Shown piece by piece: positions 1 to 8,260 of a stretch of DNA of 64,000 bases. The translations under genes were made by a program, and so were the position numbers. A model generated the notes under the pieces. That model saw only the letters and a program-made list of their open reading frames with translations, had not been told where the DNA came from and did not search any database. Numbering within the stretch: the first letter of the stretch is position 1; each line of letters begins with the position of its first letter. Origin of the DNA: Catenuloplanes niger (lineage in GTDB: Bacteria; Actinomycetota; Actinomycetes; Mycobacteriales; Micromonosporaceae). The stretch covers positions 3,171,001 through 3,235,000 of the forward strand of contig NZ_JAVDYC010000001.1 of assembly GCF_031458255.1 (NCBI RefSeq). Direction: 5' to 3'.

Positions 1-2
1 GG

Positions 3-32
3 GGATTCATCGGGGTTATCCCCGATGAATCC
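3..32. terminator. Perfect 13-bp hairpin at window start
   Basis: Bases 3-15 and 20-32 are perfect reverse complements around a TTAT loop. No T-run follows, so this may be a factor-independent-like terminator of a gene left of the window or a bound palindrome. The role is inferred from position only. Confidence 0.4.
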
Positions 33-119
33 GACCCTCACCCTCTGAGACGGTCAAGGTGCACATCGGTGACTCCGCCCTGATGCGACGGGGCGACTAG
101 CGGACGGAGGCACGACCTC

Positions 120-1280
120 GTGCGACATCGCAGCAAACTGATCAGTACCGCGCTCGCCGCGCTCCTGCTCACCACGGCCTGCGCGACGGCCGACGACGGT
201 GGCGAGCGGGCGGCCGCACCGGCCGCGAGCGGCGGCCACGGCCACGAGTACCAGCCGCCACCACCCGCGGCACCGCTGCGCGACGGCGAGCGGTTCCAGG
301 AGCTGACCATGGCCCGGCCGTACACGCCGCAGGCTCCGGACGGCGCCACCGACGAGTACCGCTGCTTCATGATCGATCCGGGGCTGACCGAGGCCGCGTT
401 CCTGACCGGCAGCCAGTTCCTGCCGCAGAACCACGAGATCGTGCACCACGCGATCTTCTTCCGGATGGAGCCCGGCCAGGTCGCGGCGGCGGAGAAGCTG
501 GACGCGTCCGAGGACGGCGACGGCTGGCGCTGCTTCGGCAACGCGGGTGTCGGCGACGCGGCCTGGGTGGCGCACTGGGCGCCGGGCGCGGACGAGGTGC
601 TGCTGAACGACACGCTCGGCTACCCGATGCCGCCGGGCAGCCGCCTGGTCATGCAGGTCCACTACAACCTGCTGGCCGCGCGGACCGCGGCGAGCGCGAC
701 GGACCAGTCGGCCATCCGGCTGCGGCTGTCGGACGCGAGCCTGACGCCGCTGAACACCGCGCTGCTGACCGCGCCGATCGAGCTGCCGTGCGCGCCGGGC
801 GAGTCCGGGCCGCTGTGTGACCGGGCGGCCGCGGTCGCGGACGTGACCAAGCGTTTCGGTGCCGGGGCCGGGCAGACGGTCGAGCAGCTCAACGCGGGCT
901 GCAACGGCGGCCGGGCGCCGCAGCAGGGCACGTCGCAGAGCTGCACGATCCCGGTGTCGCGACCGATGACCGTGCACGCGGTCGCCGGTCACATGCACCT
1001 GCTGGGCCGGGCCATCTCGGTCGAGCTGAACCCGGGCACGCCGCAGGCGGCCAGGTTGCTGGACATCCCGGCGTACGACTTCGACGACCAGGCGATCCGC
1101 CCGCTGGACGCGCCGGTCCAGATCAAGCCGGGCGACTCGCTCAAGGTCAGTTGCACACACGACGCCGGGCTCCGCCGCCAGCTGCCGGCCCTGCGGGACC
1201 TGCCGCCGCGGTACGTCGTGTGGGGCGAGGGCACCAGCGACGAGATGTGCCTCGGCATCCTGGTCGTGTCCGGCTCGTAG
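120..1280 (+). CDS. Copper type II (PHM/DBM-like) monooxygenase lipoprotein
   Basis: A 386-residue protein with a lipoprotein signal (hydrophobic run then TTAC, Cys about 21), so probably anchored outside the membrane. The sequence shows the metal-ligand pattern of peptidylglycine alpha-hydroxylating monooxygenase: adjacent His109-His110 in VHHAIFF, His181 in QVHYN, His291-Met-His293 in GHMH, and Met376 in TSDEMC. In that family the first three His bind CuH and the HxH plus Met bind CuM, where O2 is activated. The substrate is unknown; bacterial members are poorly studied. The GTG at 120 is chosen because a GGAGG motif lies at about 105-109 and the signal peptide begins directly after it. It appears monocistronic and converges on a TetR gene. 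Confidence 0.8.
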   Translation: MRHRSKLISTALAALLLTTACATADDGGERAAAPAASGGHGHEYQPPPPAAPLRDGERFQELTMARPYTPQAPDGATDEYRCFMIDPGLTEAAFLTGSQFLPQNHEIVHHAIFFRMEPGQVAAAEKLDASEDGDGWRCFGNAGVGDAAWVAHWAPGADEVLLNDTLGYPMPPGSRLVMQVHYNLLAARTAASATDQSAIRLRLSDASLTPLNTALLTAPIELPCAPGESGPLCDRAAAVADVTKRFGAGAGQTVEQLNAGCNGGRAPQQGTSQSCTIPVSRPMTVHAVAGHMHLLGRAISVELNPGTPQAARLLDIPAYDFDDQAIRPLDAPVQIKPGDSLKVSCTHDAGLRRQLPALRDLPPRYVVWGEGTSDEMCLGILVVSGS

Positions 1281-1287
1281 CGCGGTT

Positions 1288-1331
1288 CCGGGTGTCGTCC
1301 CGGTCGTCGCGACGGCCGGAACGACACCCGG
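1288..1331. terminator. Bidirectional hairpin between convergent genes
   Basis: An 11-bp perfect stem (1288-1298 with 1321-1331) encloses a second GC-rich stem. It sits between the 3' ends of the monooxygenase-like gene and the convergent TetR gene, where a shared terminator is expected. Confidence 0.6.
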
Positions 1332-1345
1332 ATCGACCGCCCGGG

Positions 1346-1951
1346 TCACCGGCCCGGTGGGCGCAGCCGGGCGAGGAAGGCCTCCAGGACCGCCGGCATG
1401 TCGACCGTGTCCCGGTCGAGCAGCCACTGGATCTGGAGGCCGTCCATCAGCGCGATCATCGACACCGTGGTCGCGTCCACGTCCAGGTCCGCGGTCACGT
1501 CCCCGTCCGCCTTGGCCGCGTGCAGCGCCTCGGCCAGCAGCCCGCGGATCCGGCGGTAGCGGTCGGTGAAGAACGCGTGTGCCGGGTGGTCCTCCGCGAC
1601 CGCCTCACCGGAGAGCGTGGCGTAGAGCTGCACCAGGCCCGGGACGGTGGCGTTGTGCCGCACCAGGTCCGCGACCGCCTGGATGAACGCCCAGCCGCGC
1701 TCGCCGTCGAGCCGGCTCAGGTCGGCGCCGTCCCGTTCGTCGAGCACCTCGGCGAGCAGCTGTTCCTTGGACGAGAAGTGGTGCAGCAGCCCGGCCTGGG
1801 TGAGCCCGACGCCGTCCGCGATCTCCTTCAGCGAACCGCCGCGATATCCGGACTCGGCGAACACCAGGACCGCGTGCCGCAGGATCTCGGCCCGTTTCGC
1901 CCGCCCCTTGGTGTAGCTGCCGCGGGCGCGCCGCGCGTTCGACTCGGTCAC
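1346..1951 (-). CDS. TetR/AcrR family transcriptional regulator
   Basis: A 201-residue protein. Residues about 15-65 form a TetR-type helix-turn-helix (AEILRHAVLVFAESGY, then KEIADGVGLTQAGLLHHFSSKEQLL). The C-terminal part is a variable ligand-binding and dimerisation region ending in a DTVDMPAVLEAFL helix. It is transcribed divergently from the secreted GH16 gene that starts at 2085, with about 130 bp between them. Such repressors often control the adjacent divergent gene and themselves; that link is inference, since no clear operator palindrome was seen. Confidence 0.85.
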   Translation of the reverse strand: MTESNARRARGSYTKGRAKRAEILRHAVLVFAESGYRGGSLKEIADGVGLTQAGLLHHFSSKEQLLAEVLDERDGADLSRLDGERGWAFIQAVADLVRHNATVPGLVQLYATLSGEAVAEDHPAHAFFTDRYRRIRGLLAEALHAAKADGDVTADLDVDATTVSMIALMDGLQIQWLLDRDTVDMPAVLEAFLARLRPPGR

Positions 1952-2084
1952 GGAGACCGAGGGTAGTGGGATCGACAGGCAAACATCGCACTAAACCATT
2001 CTTAGGAGACCCTGAAAGATCTTGACTCCGCCGCGCGCGCGAACCAGCGTCGAAAGGCGAGATCCCCTCGAGTCAGGAGAAAAG

Positions 2085-3044
2085 GTGCGATCAGGAGCCT
2101 CACGCGTACGGCTGGGACTGCTCACGGCGGCCGCGGTGGTCACCGCCGGCGGCGGGCTGGTGGTCACCGGCAACGCGCTGGCCGAGACCGGGCCCACGAC
2201 GACCACCGCCGCGTGCGGCCGGTTCTTCGACGACTTCAGCTACGGCACGACCGGGGACGCCGCGTTCGCCGGTCAGGGCTGGCGGGTGCGCAACTACGCG
2301 GGCGGCCCCGGTGTCCCCGGCGCGGGCTGGTCCGCGTCGAACGTCTCGTTCGCCGATGTGGACGGTCAGCGCGTCGCGCAGCTGCGGGGTTCCACGGACG
2401 GCACCGCGGCCGGCACCACGCAGGCCGAGTTCTACCAGGCCGAGAAGCGGTTCCTGGAGGGCACCTACGCGGCCCGGATCAAGCTGTCCGACACGCCGGT
2501 CAGCGGCCCGGACGGTGACCACGTCAACCAGACGTTCTTCGCGATGGGCCCGGTGCAGCGGTTCGACTACGACCCGCTCTACTCCGAGTTGGACTTCACC
2601 GAGTACCTGCCGAACGGCGGCTGGGGCACGGACGGCCCGACCAACTACCAGACCAGCTACAACGGGTTCCGGGCCGATCCGTGGGACCCGTACAACGCCA
2701 GCGACGCGCAGGACGGCAGCCTGGCCGGCTGGCACACGATCGTCGGCCAGGCCGTGGACGGGCGCGTGACGTACTTCGTGGACGGTGTCCGGGTCGCCGA
2801 GCACACCGTGGACTACAAGGACGGGTCGCGGTCGGTCTTCCCGCGCGTGGAGATGGGCCTCAACTTCAACCTGTGGTTCATCGATCTGGCCGGGCACTCC
2901 GGCGGCCGGTCCACGTACCAGGAGCACGTCGACTGGGTGTACTACGCGGACGAGGAGGCGGTCTCGCCGGCCGAGCTGGACGCGCGTACCGCGGCCTACC
3001 GCGCCGCCGGCACCGCGCGCGAGGACACGCTCGGCGGCTGCTGA
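2085..3044 (+). CDS. Secreted GH16-type glycoside hydrolase (no CBM)
   Basis: A 319-residue secreted protein with a signal peptide of about 32 residues ending GNALA. The fold reads as GH16: FDDFSY near the start, EGTYAARIK, the catalytic motif E168-L-D170-F-T-E173 (ExDxxE, nucleophile and acid/base), W-H-T-I, YFVDGVRV, and a final VDWVYYA strand. The GTG at 2085 is preferred over the longer TTG-initiated frame because AGGAG lies 5-6 bases upstream and it starts directly at the signal peptide. It is a close paralogue of the protein at 7026-8189 but lacks that protein's C-terminal chitin-binding domain. GH16 enzymes usually cleave beta-glucans or galactans; the chitin-type neighbourhood suggests a fungal-wall or chitin-related substrate, which is inferred. 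Confidence 0.75.
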   Translation: MRSGASRVRLGLLTAAAVVTAGGGLVVTGNALAETGPTTTTAACGRFFDDFSYGTTGDAAFAGQGWRVRNYAGGPGVPGAGWSASNVSFADVDGQRVAQLRGSTDGTAAGTTQAEFYQAEKRFLEGTYAARIKLSDTPVSGPDGDHVNQTFFAMGPVQRFDYDPLYSELDFTEYLPNGGWGTDGPTNYQTSYNGFRADPWDPYNASDAQDGSLAGWHTIVGQAVDGRVTYFVDGVRVAEHTVDYKDGSRSVFPRVEMGLNFNLWFIDLAGHSGGRSTYQEHVDWVYYADEEAVSPAELDARTAAYRAAGTAREDTLGGC

Positions 3045-3073
3045 CCGGGTCCGGGAGGGGGCGGCGCCGGGAC

Positions 3074-3784
3074 CTATCCGGCGTCGTTCCCGAAGGCCAG
3101 GTGCGTGGTGATCCGGTACCGGTCGCCGCGGTAGATGGACCGGGCGAACTCCACCACCCGGCCGGACGTGTCCCGGGTGGTGCGCTCGAAGAGCAGGGCG
3201 GGGGCGTGCAGCGGTACGCCGAGCAGCCGTGACTCCTCCGCGTCCGTGACCGTGGGCTCGGTGGTCTGCACCGCGTCCGCCACCACCACCTCGTACCGCA
3301 TGCGCAACAGCTGGTAGAGCGACCCGGTTTCGACGTCGGCCGGCGCGAGGCCGGGGACCAGCTCGGCCGGGATCCGGATGCGCTCGATCGCCATCGGCGC
3401 GCCGTCGACCACGCGGACCCGCTGGATGTACCGCAGTGACTCGCCCGGCGAGAGCGCCATCCGGCGGCCGAGCCGCGCACCGGCCGGCTCGACCCGGAAG
3501 TCGATGACCTCGCTGCGCCAGTCCCCCTCGGCCGGCGGCACGGTGAAGTTGCCCGCACTGGCCGGGGCGAGCTCCTGGGAGATCTTCCGGGGCGGCGTGA
3601 AGGTGCCCCGCCCGTGGCTGCGGACCAGCAGCCCGTCCCTGGTCAGGTCCTCGATGGCGGCGCGCAGCGTGGGGCGGGAGACACCGAACCGCTCGCTGAG
3701 GTGCCGCTCGGACGGCATCATCTCGCCGGGTTCGCGGCCGTCGATCAGCTCACGGAGCAGTTCCCGGATCTCGGCCCGCTTCAT
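3074..3784 (-). CDS. GntR family regulator (HutC/DasR type)
   Basis: A 236-residue protein with an N-terminal winged helix (residues about 1-65: MPSERHLSERFGVSRPTLRAAI) and a C-terminal UTRA effector domain (EVVVADAVQTTEPTVTDAE to SIYRGDRYRITTHLAF). UTRA regulators such as DasR respond to sugar phosphates. The ATG at 3784 is chosen because the longer upstream frame enters the intergenic region and has no homology-like features. The gene is divergent from the ABC sugar importer operon and most likely represses it. DasR-like half-palindromes lie at 3789-3800 and 3910-3920. Confidence 0.85.
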   Translation of the reverse strand: MKRAEIRELLRELIDGREPGEMMPSERHLSERFGVSRPTLRAAIEDLTRDGLLVRSHGRGTFTPPRKISQELAPASAGNFTVPPAEGDWRSEVIDFRVEPAGARLGRRMALSPGESLRYIQRVRVVDGAPMAIERIRIPAELVPGLAPADVETGSLYQLLRMRYEVVVADAVQTTEPTVTDAEESRLLGVPLHAPALLFERTTRDTSGRVVEFARSIYRGDRYRITTHLAFGNDAG

Positions 3785-3788
3785 GATC

Positions 3789-3800
3789 GGACTATACCAA
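3789..3800. promoter_or_regulatory. Candidate GntR operator next to the GntR start
   Basis: The minus-strand reading TTGGTATAGTCC resembles the DasR core TGGTCTAGACCA, sharing TGGT, TAG and CC in register. It overlaps the 5' leader of the GntR gene and would suit autoregulation. Assigned by pattern only. Confidence 0.35.
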
Positions 3801-3909
3801 CCCGTTGTGCCAACTTTTCCCAGTGGTAAACCTTTTCCCCGCGCAAAGGCGGGCGAAACGCCCATTAAGTGAACCCTATAAATCTGCAAGGAGTCTTGAC
3901 TTTAACCAG

Positions 3910-3920
3910 TGGTTGGACCA
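3910..3920. promoter_or_regulatory. Candidate GntR operator upstream of sugar importer
   Basis: TGGTTGGACCA is an interrupted palindrome (TGGT, three bases, ACCA) lying about 50 bp before the binding-protein start at 3969. It resembles GntR/DasR sites (TGGT...ACCA). Position and symmetry support an operator; binding is not shown. Confidence 0.4.
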
Positions 3921-3968
3921 CCGTTCTCCCCAACGCGAGACACCCTCACCCTTGGGGAGCACATCGTG

Positions 3969-5243
3969 ATGACCACCCTGACCCGCCGCCGCGCGCTCGG
4001 CGCCGCGCTCGCGGCCGTCACGCTCGGCGCCACCGCGGCCTGTGGCGGCCCCGCGGCCGAGGACGGCCCGATCACGCTCGACGTCTGGCTGATGAAGGAC
4101 TCCGCGCCGGACGCGGTGCTCCAGCAGATCAACGCCGAGTTCCAGGCCGCGCACCCCGGCGTCACGGTCGCGGTCCAGGTCCTGGAGTGGGACGGCCGCG
4201 ACGTGAAGTGGAAGACCGCGCTGGCCGGCGACGACCCGCCGGACGTGCTGGAGATGGGTAACACGGACGTGCTGGCGTACGCGGCCGCCGGCGGCCTGGC
4301 CGAGCTGACCGGGCGCGAGTTCGAGAACCAGGCGACCTGGTTGCAGGGGCTGCGCGAGGCCGGCAGCTACGAGGACCGGCTGTACGGCGTCCCGTACTAC
4401 GGCGGCGACCGCGTGGTGATCTACCGCAAGGACCTGTGGGCGAAGGCCGGGCTGAGCGCGCCGCCCGCCACGCTGGCGGAGCTGCGCACGGCCGGGGAGA
4501 AGCTGCAGCAGGCCGGTGCCGCGGGCCGCTTCGGGGCCGCCGCCGGCGACTTCTCCGGCCTCTACTTCCCGGGCCGCTACCAGTACGCGGCGCTGCCGTT
4601 CCTCTACGACACCGGTGGCACGATCGCGGTCCGCGACGGCGACCGCTGGACCGGCGCGCTCTCCACCCCGCAGGCCCGGGCCGGGCTGACCAACTGGGCC
4701 GAGCTGGTCAGGGCGATCTCCCGGGCACCGGCCGACGCGGACGAGACGAACCTGCCGGACGTGCTGGCCGAGGGCCGCGCCGGCATGATCATCGGCCAGG
4801 CCTGGATGGTCGGCTCGATCGGTGAGGACCACCCGGAGCTGGCCGACCAGCTGGCCGCGTTCCCGGTGCCGGGCACGGCCGGGCCGATGCCGGTCTTCCT
4901 CGGCGGCTCCAACCTCGCGTCCGCGGCCGCGAGCCCGCACCAGGACCTGGCGTACGACTGGATCAAGCTGATGACCGGCACGAAGTACCAGACGCTGCTG
5001 GCGCAGAACGGCCTGCTGCCGAACTCGACCAGCCTCGCCGGCGTGGTCACCGGCATCACGAAGATCCAGATGGACGCGGCCGCGAAGAGCTGGTTCACGC
5101 CCACCTCCACCAAGTGGTCCGACGTGGACAACGCGCAGGTGCTGATGGACATGCTGCAGTCGATCGCGGCCGGCGACGCCACCGTGGCCGAGGCCACGGC
5201 GAAGGCCGACGCGCAGATCGACCAGATGCTGAACGCGGCCTGA
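3969..5243 (+). CDS. ABC transporter sugar-binding lipoprotein
   Basis: A 424-residue extracellular solute-binding protein of family 1. The signal has RRR followed by a hydrophobic run and a lipobox-like TAACGG, so it is probably a lipoprotein, possibly exported by Tat. The body has family features: ITLDVWLMKDS, VQVLEWDGRDVKWKTALAGDDPPDVLEMGNTD, YGVPYYGGDRVVIYRKDL and AGMIIGQAWM. The ATG at 3969 follows GGGAGCACATCGTG. It is the first gene of an operon with two permeases whose starts follow within a base or overlap. Family members bind mono- or oligosaccharides; the chitin-type hydrolases downstream suggest an N-acetylglucosamine or chito-oligosaccharide ligand, which is inferred. Confidence 0.88.
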   Translation: MTTLTRRRALGAALAAVTLGATAACGGPAAEDGPITLDVWLMKDSAPDAVLQQINAEFQAAHPGVTVAVQVLEWDGRDVKWKTALAGDDPPDVLEMGNTDVLAYAAAGGLAELTGREFENQATWLQGLREAGSYEDRLYGVPYYGGDRVVIYRKDLWAKAGLSAPPATLAELRTAGEKLQQAGAAGRFGAAAGDFSGLYFPGRYQYAALPFLYDTGGTIAVRDGDRWTGALSTPQARAGLTNWAELVRAISRAPADADETNLPDVLAEGRAGMIIGQAWMVGSIGEDHPELADQLAAFPVPGTAGPMPVFLGGSNLASAAASPHQDLAYDWIKLMTGTKYQTLLAQNGLLPNSTSLAGVVTGITKIQMDAAAKSWFTPTSTKWSDVDNAQVLMDMLQSIAAGDATVAEATAKADAQIDQMLNAA

Positions 5244-5244
5244 C

Positions 5245-6186
5245 GTGAGCACCACCCTGGCACCGGTGGCGCCACCGGCCGTCGACGCGCCCGGCACCCG
5301 CGGCCGGCGCCGCGTGGCGACCCCCTACCTGCTGCTGATCCCGGCCACGATCGCGGTGTTCGCGACGCTGCTCTACCCGGTCGGGCGGATGGTGGCGCTC
5401 AGCTTCCAGCGCGGGAACCTCGGCGACCTGGTCACCCGCCGCACGGTGTGGGTGGGCCTGGACAACTACCGGTCCGTGCTCACCGACCCGGTGTTCTGGA
5501 CCGTGCTCCCACGTACCGTCGGATTCGCCGCGGTCTGTGTGGCCCTGACGCTGACCGTCGCCACCGGCGCCGCGCTGCTGCTGCACCACGCGAGCCGGTG
5601 GGCCCGGGTGGTGCTCTCGGTCGGCATGGTGGTGGCCTGGGCGACGCCCGTGCTGATCGGCGCGGTGGTCTTCAAGTGGCTCTTCGACGCCGAGTTCGGC
5701 GTGGTCAACTGGCTGCTCACCGAGTCCGGGCTGTGCGAGTGCCGGCACCGGTCCTGGCTCGGCGACCAGTGGTCCGCGTTCGCCGTGCTGGTCTCGATCG
5801 TGGTCTGGGGCGCGGTGCCGTTCGCCGCGCTGTCGATCTACGCCGGGCTGCTGACCGTGCCGCCGGAGCTGGGCGAGGCCGCGCGGGTGGACGGCGCGGG
5901 CGCGTACCGGATCTTCTGGCGCATCACGTTCCCGCTGCTGCGGCCGATCTACGCGATCCTCACCGTGCTCTCCGTCATCTGGGACACGAAGGTCTTCCCG
6001 CAGGTCTGGCTCACCACCAAGGGCGGCCCCTACCAGGGCACCGTGATGCTGGGCGTCTACATCTACCAGAAGGGCATCGTCGGCTCGCAGTTCGGCGTCG
6101 CGTCCACGATCGCGGTGCTGATGACCGTGCTGCTGCTCGGCCTCTCCTGGATCTACGTCCGGGCCATGCGGCAGGAGGCCCGATGA
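5245..6186 (+). CDS. ABC sugar permease, MalF/UgpA type
   Basis: A 313-residue inner-membrane protein with about six hydrophobic segments, the first at residues about 27-50. The cytoplasmic EAA loop that contacts the ATPase is visible as GEAARVDGAGAYRIFWRI followed by TFPLL. The GTG start lies one base after the stop of the binding-protein gene, and the 3' end overlaps the next permease by ATGA, so the three are translationally coupled. No ATPase gene is present in the locus; importers of this class in actinobacteria often share a distant MsiK ATPase, which is inferred here. Confidence 0.88.
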   Translation: MSTTLAPVAPPAVDAPGTRGRRRVATPYLLLIPATIAVFATLLYPVGRMVALSFQRGNLGDLVTRRTVWVGLDNYRSVLTDPVFWTVLPRTVGFAAVCVALTLTVATGAALLLHHASRWARVVLSVGMVVAWATPVLIGAVVFKWLFDAEFGVVNWLLTESGLCECRHRSWLGDQWSAFAVLVSIVVWGAVPFAALSIYAGLLTVPPELGEAARVDGAGAYRIFWRITFPLLRPIYAILTVLSVIWDTKVFPQVWLTTKGGPYQGTVMLGVYIYQKGIVGSQFGVASTIAVLMTVLLLGLSWIYVRAMRQEAR

Positions 6187-7001
6187 CCCGCCGCGCGCTG
6201 GTGAACAGTGCCTGTGTGGTCCTCGCGGCGCTGTTCGTCCTCCCGGTCTACTGGATGGCGTCGACCGCGCTCAAGCCGGACGCGGACATCGTCAGCCACC
6301 CACCGGTCCTGGTCCCGTGGCCGCTCGAGTTCGGACACTTCGCCCGGGTGCTCGGCGACGGTGAGTTCTGGGCCGCGCTGCGCGCCTCGCTCACCGTCAC
6401 CGTGACCGTGGTGACGGCCGGCACGCTGGTCGCGCTGATGGCCGCGGTCGCGCTGGCCCGGTTCACGTTCCGCGGCCGGACCGGCTTCGTGCTCGGCCTG
6501 ATCATCGTGCAGATGATCCCGGGCGAGGCGCTGTTCATCCCGTTCTACCTGATGCTGCGCGAGACGCACCTGCTCGGCCGGCTGCCCGGGCTGATGCTGG
6601 TCTACCTGTCGATCACGGTGCCGTTCACCGCGTGGATGCTGCGCGGGTTCGTCGCGTCGATCCCGGTCGACCTGGAGGAGGCCGCGGCGATGGACGGCGC
6701 GACCCGCTGGCAGACGTTCTGGCGGGTGTTGTTCCCACTGGTCGCGCCGGGGTTGCTGGCCACCTCGATCTTCGCGTTCATCACGGCCTGGACCGAGTTC
6801 ACCTACGCGTACGTGCTGATCAACGACCCGAGGAACTACCCGCTGCCGGTCTACATCCAGTCGTTCATCGGCCGCGACGACGTCGACCACGGGCCGCAGA
6901 TGGCGGTCGCCTTCCTGTTCACGCTCCCGGTCGTCGTCTTCTTCCTGCTGGTTCAGCGACGCGCCGTGGCCGGCATGAGCGCCGGCGCGGTCAAGGGCTG
7001 A
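6183..7001 (+). CDS. ABC sugar permease, MalG/UgpE type
   Basis: A 272-residue inner-membrane protein with six expected membrane helices. The N-terminal helix is ACVVLAALFVLPVYWMAS and the EAA loop reads EEAAAMDGATRWQTFWRVLF. It starts at an ATG overlapping the stop of the first permease (ATGA at 6183-6186). It forms the membrane channel with the preceding permease. The next gene, a secreted GH16 enzyme, starts 25 bp later behind a strong GAGGAGG site, so it is probably in the same transcript. Confidence 0.88.
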   Translation: MTRRALVNSACVVLAALFVLPVYWMASTALKPDADIVSHPPVLVPWPLEFGHFARVLGDGEFWAALRASLTVTVTVVTAGTLVALMAAVALARFTFRGRTGFVLGLIIVQMIPGEALFIPFYLMLRETHLLGRLPGLMLVYLSITVPFTAWMLRGFVASIPVDLEEAAAMDGATRWQTFWRVLFPLVAPGLLATSIFAFITAWTEFTYAYVLINDPRNYPLPVYIQSFIGRDDVDHGPQMAVAFLFTLPVVVFFLLVQRRAVAGMSAGAVKG

Positions 7002-7025
7002 ATCCCCATCCCCCGAGGAGGACCC

Positions 7026-8189
7026 ATGCCAACGGTACGAAGGACAGCGCTCGCCGCTGCCGCCCTGGTCACCGCGGCCGGCGGGCTGATAGCCACCGGC
7101 ACCGCGTCCGCGGACGCCGCGGCCGCCTGCGGTGTGCTGTTCGACGACTTCAACTACACGTCCCCGGCCGACAGCGCGTTCACCGGGCACGGCTGGACCG
7201 CGCGGAACAACGCGGGCGGCCCCGGCGTGCCCGGCGCGACCTGGTCCGCGGCGAACATCTCGTTCCCGACCGTGGACGGGCAGAAGGTGGCACAGCTGCA
7301 GGCGTCCACGGACGGCACCGCGGCCGGGACCACGCACGCGGAGTTCCTGCAGACCGAGCGGCGTTTCTTCGAGGGCACCTACGCGGCGCGGATCAAGTTC
7401 TCCGACGCGCCGGTCAGCGGGCCGGACGGCGACCACATCAACGAGACGTTCTTCGCGATCGGGCCGGGCCAGCGCTTCGACTACGACCCGCTCTACTCCG
7501 AACTGGACTTCTCCGAGTACCTGCCGAACGGCGGCTGGGGCGTCACCGGGTCGATCAACTACCAGACCAGCTGGAACGGGTACCGGGAGGATCCGTGGGA
7601 CCCGTACAACGCGCACTCCCAGCAGACCGGCAGCCTGGCCGGGTGGCACACCGTCCTGGGCCAGGTGGCGAACGGGCACGTCAAGTACTTCATCGACGGC
7701 GTGCAGGTCGGCGACCACACGGTGTCGGAGAAGGACCCGGCGTGGAGCGTCTACCCGCGCGCGGCCATGTCGATCAACTTCAACCTGTGGTTCATCGACC
7801 TGGCCGCGCACACCGGCGGGCGGGCGACCTACCAGGAACACGTGGACTGGGTCTACTACGCAAAGAACGAGTCGGTGTCGCCGGCGGACCTGAACGCGCG
7901 GACGGCGGCGTACCGCGGCGCGGGCCGGGTGCACGAGGACACGCTGGCCGGCGGCGGCTGCCCGACCGGCCCGACCGCCACCCCGGGAAACCCGACGACC
8001 ACGCCCACGGTACGGCCGACCACACCGCCGCCGGTCTCCTGCGCGGGCGCGAACCCGTGGGCCTGGGGCACGGTCTACCTGGGTGGTGACCGGGTCACCC
8101 ACAACGGCCGGCTGTGGCAGGCGAACTGGTGGACGCAGGGCTCCGAACCCGGCATCACCGCACAGTGGCGCGACCTCGGCCCCTGCTGA
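7026..8189 (+). CDS. Secreted GH16-type hydrolase with C-terminal CBM5/12
   Basis: A 387-residue secreted protein. Residues about 1-30 are a signal peptide ending TASADA. Residues about 35-310 form a GH16 domain with the catalytic motif E159-L-D161-F-S-E164, then a Pro/Thr-rich linker (about 318-338). Residues 339-387 form a CBM5/12 chitin-binding module, shown by AWGTVYLGGDRV, LWQANWWTQG, EPG and a closing Cys pair. It shares most of its GH16 domain with the protein at 2085-3044. Location inside the GntR-controlled importer operon suggests it releases oligosaccharides outside the cell for uptake. A chitin-targeting module on a GH16 catalytic domain is an uncommon pairing. Confidence 0.8.
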   Translation: MPTVRRTALAAAALVTAAGGLIATGTASADAAAACGVLFDDFNYTSPADSAFTGHGWTARNNAGGPGVPGATWSAANISFPTVDGQKVAQLQASTDGTAAGTTHAEFLQTERRFFEGTYAARIKFSDAPVSGPDGDHINETFFAIGPGQRFDYDPLYSELDFSEYLPNGGWGVTGSINYQTSWNGYREDPWDPYNAHSQQTGSLAGWHTVLGQVANGHVKYFIDGVQVGDHTVSEKDPAWSVYPRAAMSINFNLWFIDLAAHTGGRATYQEHVDWVYYAKNESVSPADLNARTAAYRGAGRVHEDTLAGGGCPTGPTATPGNPTTTPTVRPTTPPPVSCAGANPWAWGTVYLGGDRVTHNGRLWQANWWTQGSEPGITAQWRDLGPC

Positions 8190-8204
8190 CGTCCGCTTCG
8201 CTTC

Positions 8205-8240
8205 CGCCGCCCTTTCTGCTTACGTAGAGGAAGGGCGGCG
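8205..8240 (+). terminator. Hairpin between GH16 and GH20 genes
   Basis: A 10-bp perfect stem (8205-8214 with 8231-8240) with a 16-base loop. It lies in the 71-bp gap between two same-strand genes. It could attenuate read-through into the GH20 gene or protect the upstream message; no T-tract follows. Confidence 0.45.
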
Positions 8241-8260
8241 TCACACACTCTGGAGGCCTC

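Noticed and set aside
3876-5297. 473-codon minus-strand open frame
   Set aside because: It is antisense to the sugar-binding protein and has no recognisable features.
6153-8102. 649-codon minus-strand open frame
   Set aside because: It is antisense to the permease and GH16 genes and Arg-rich throughout.
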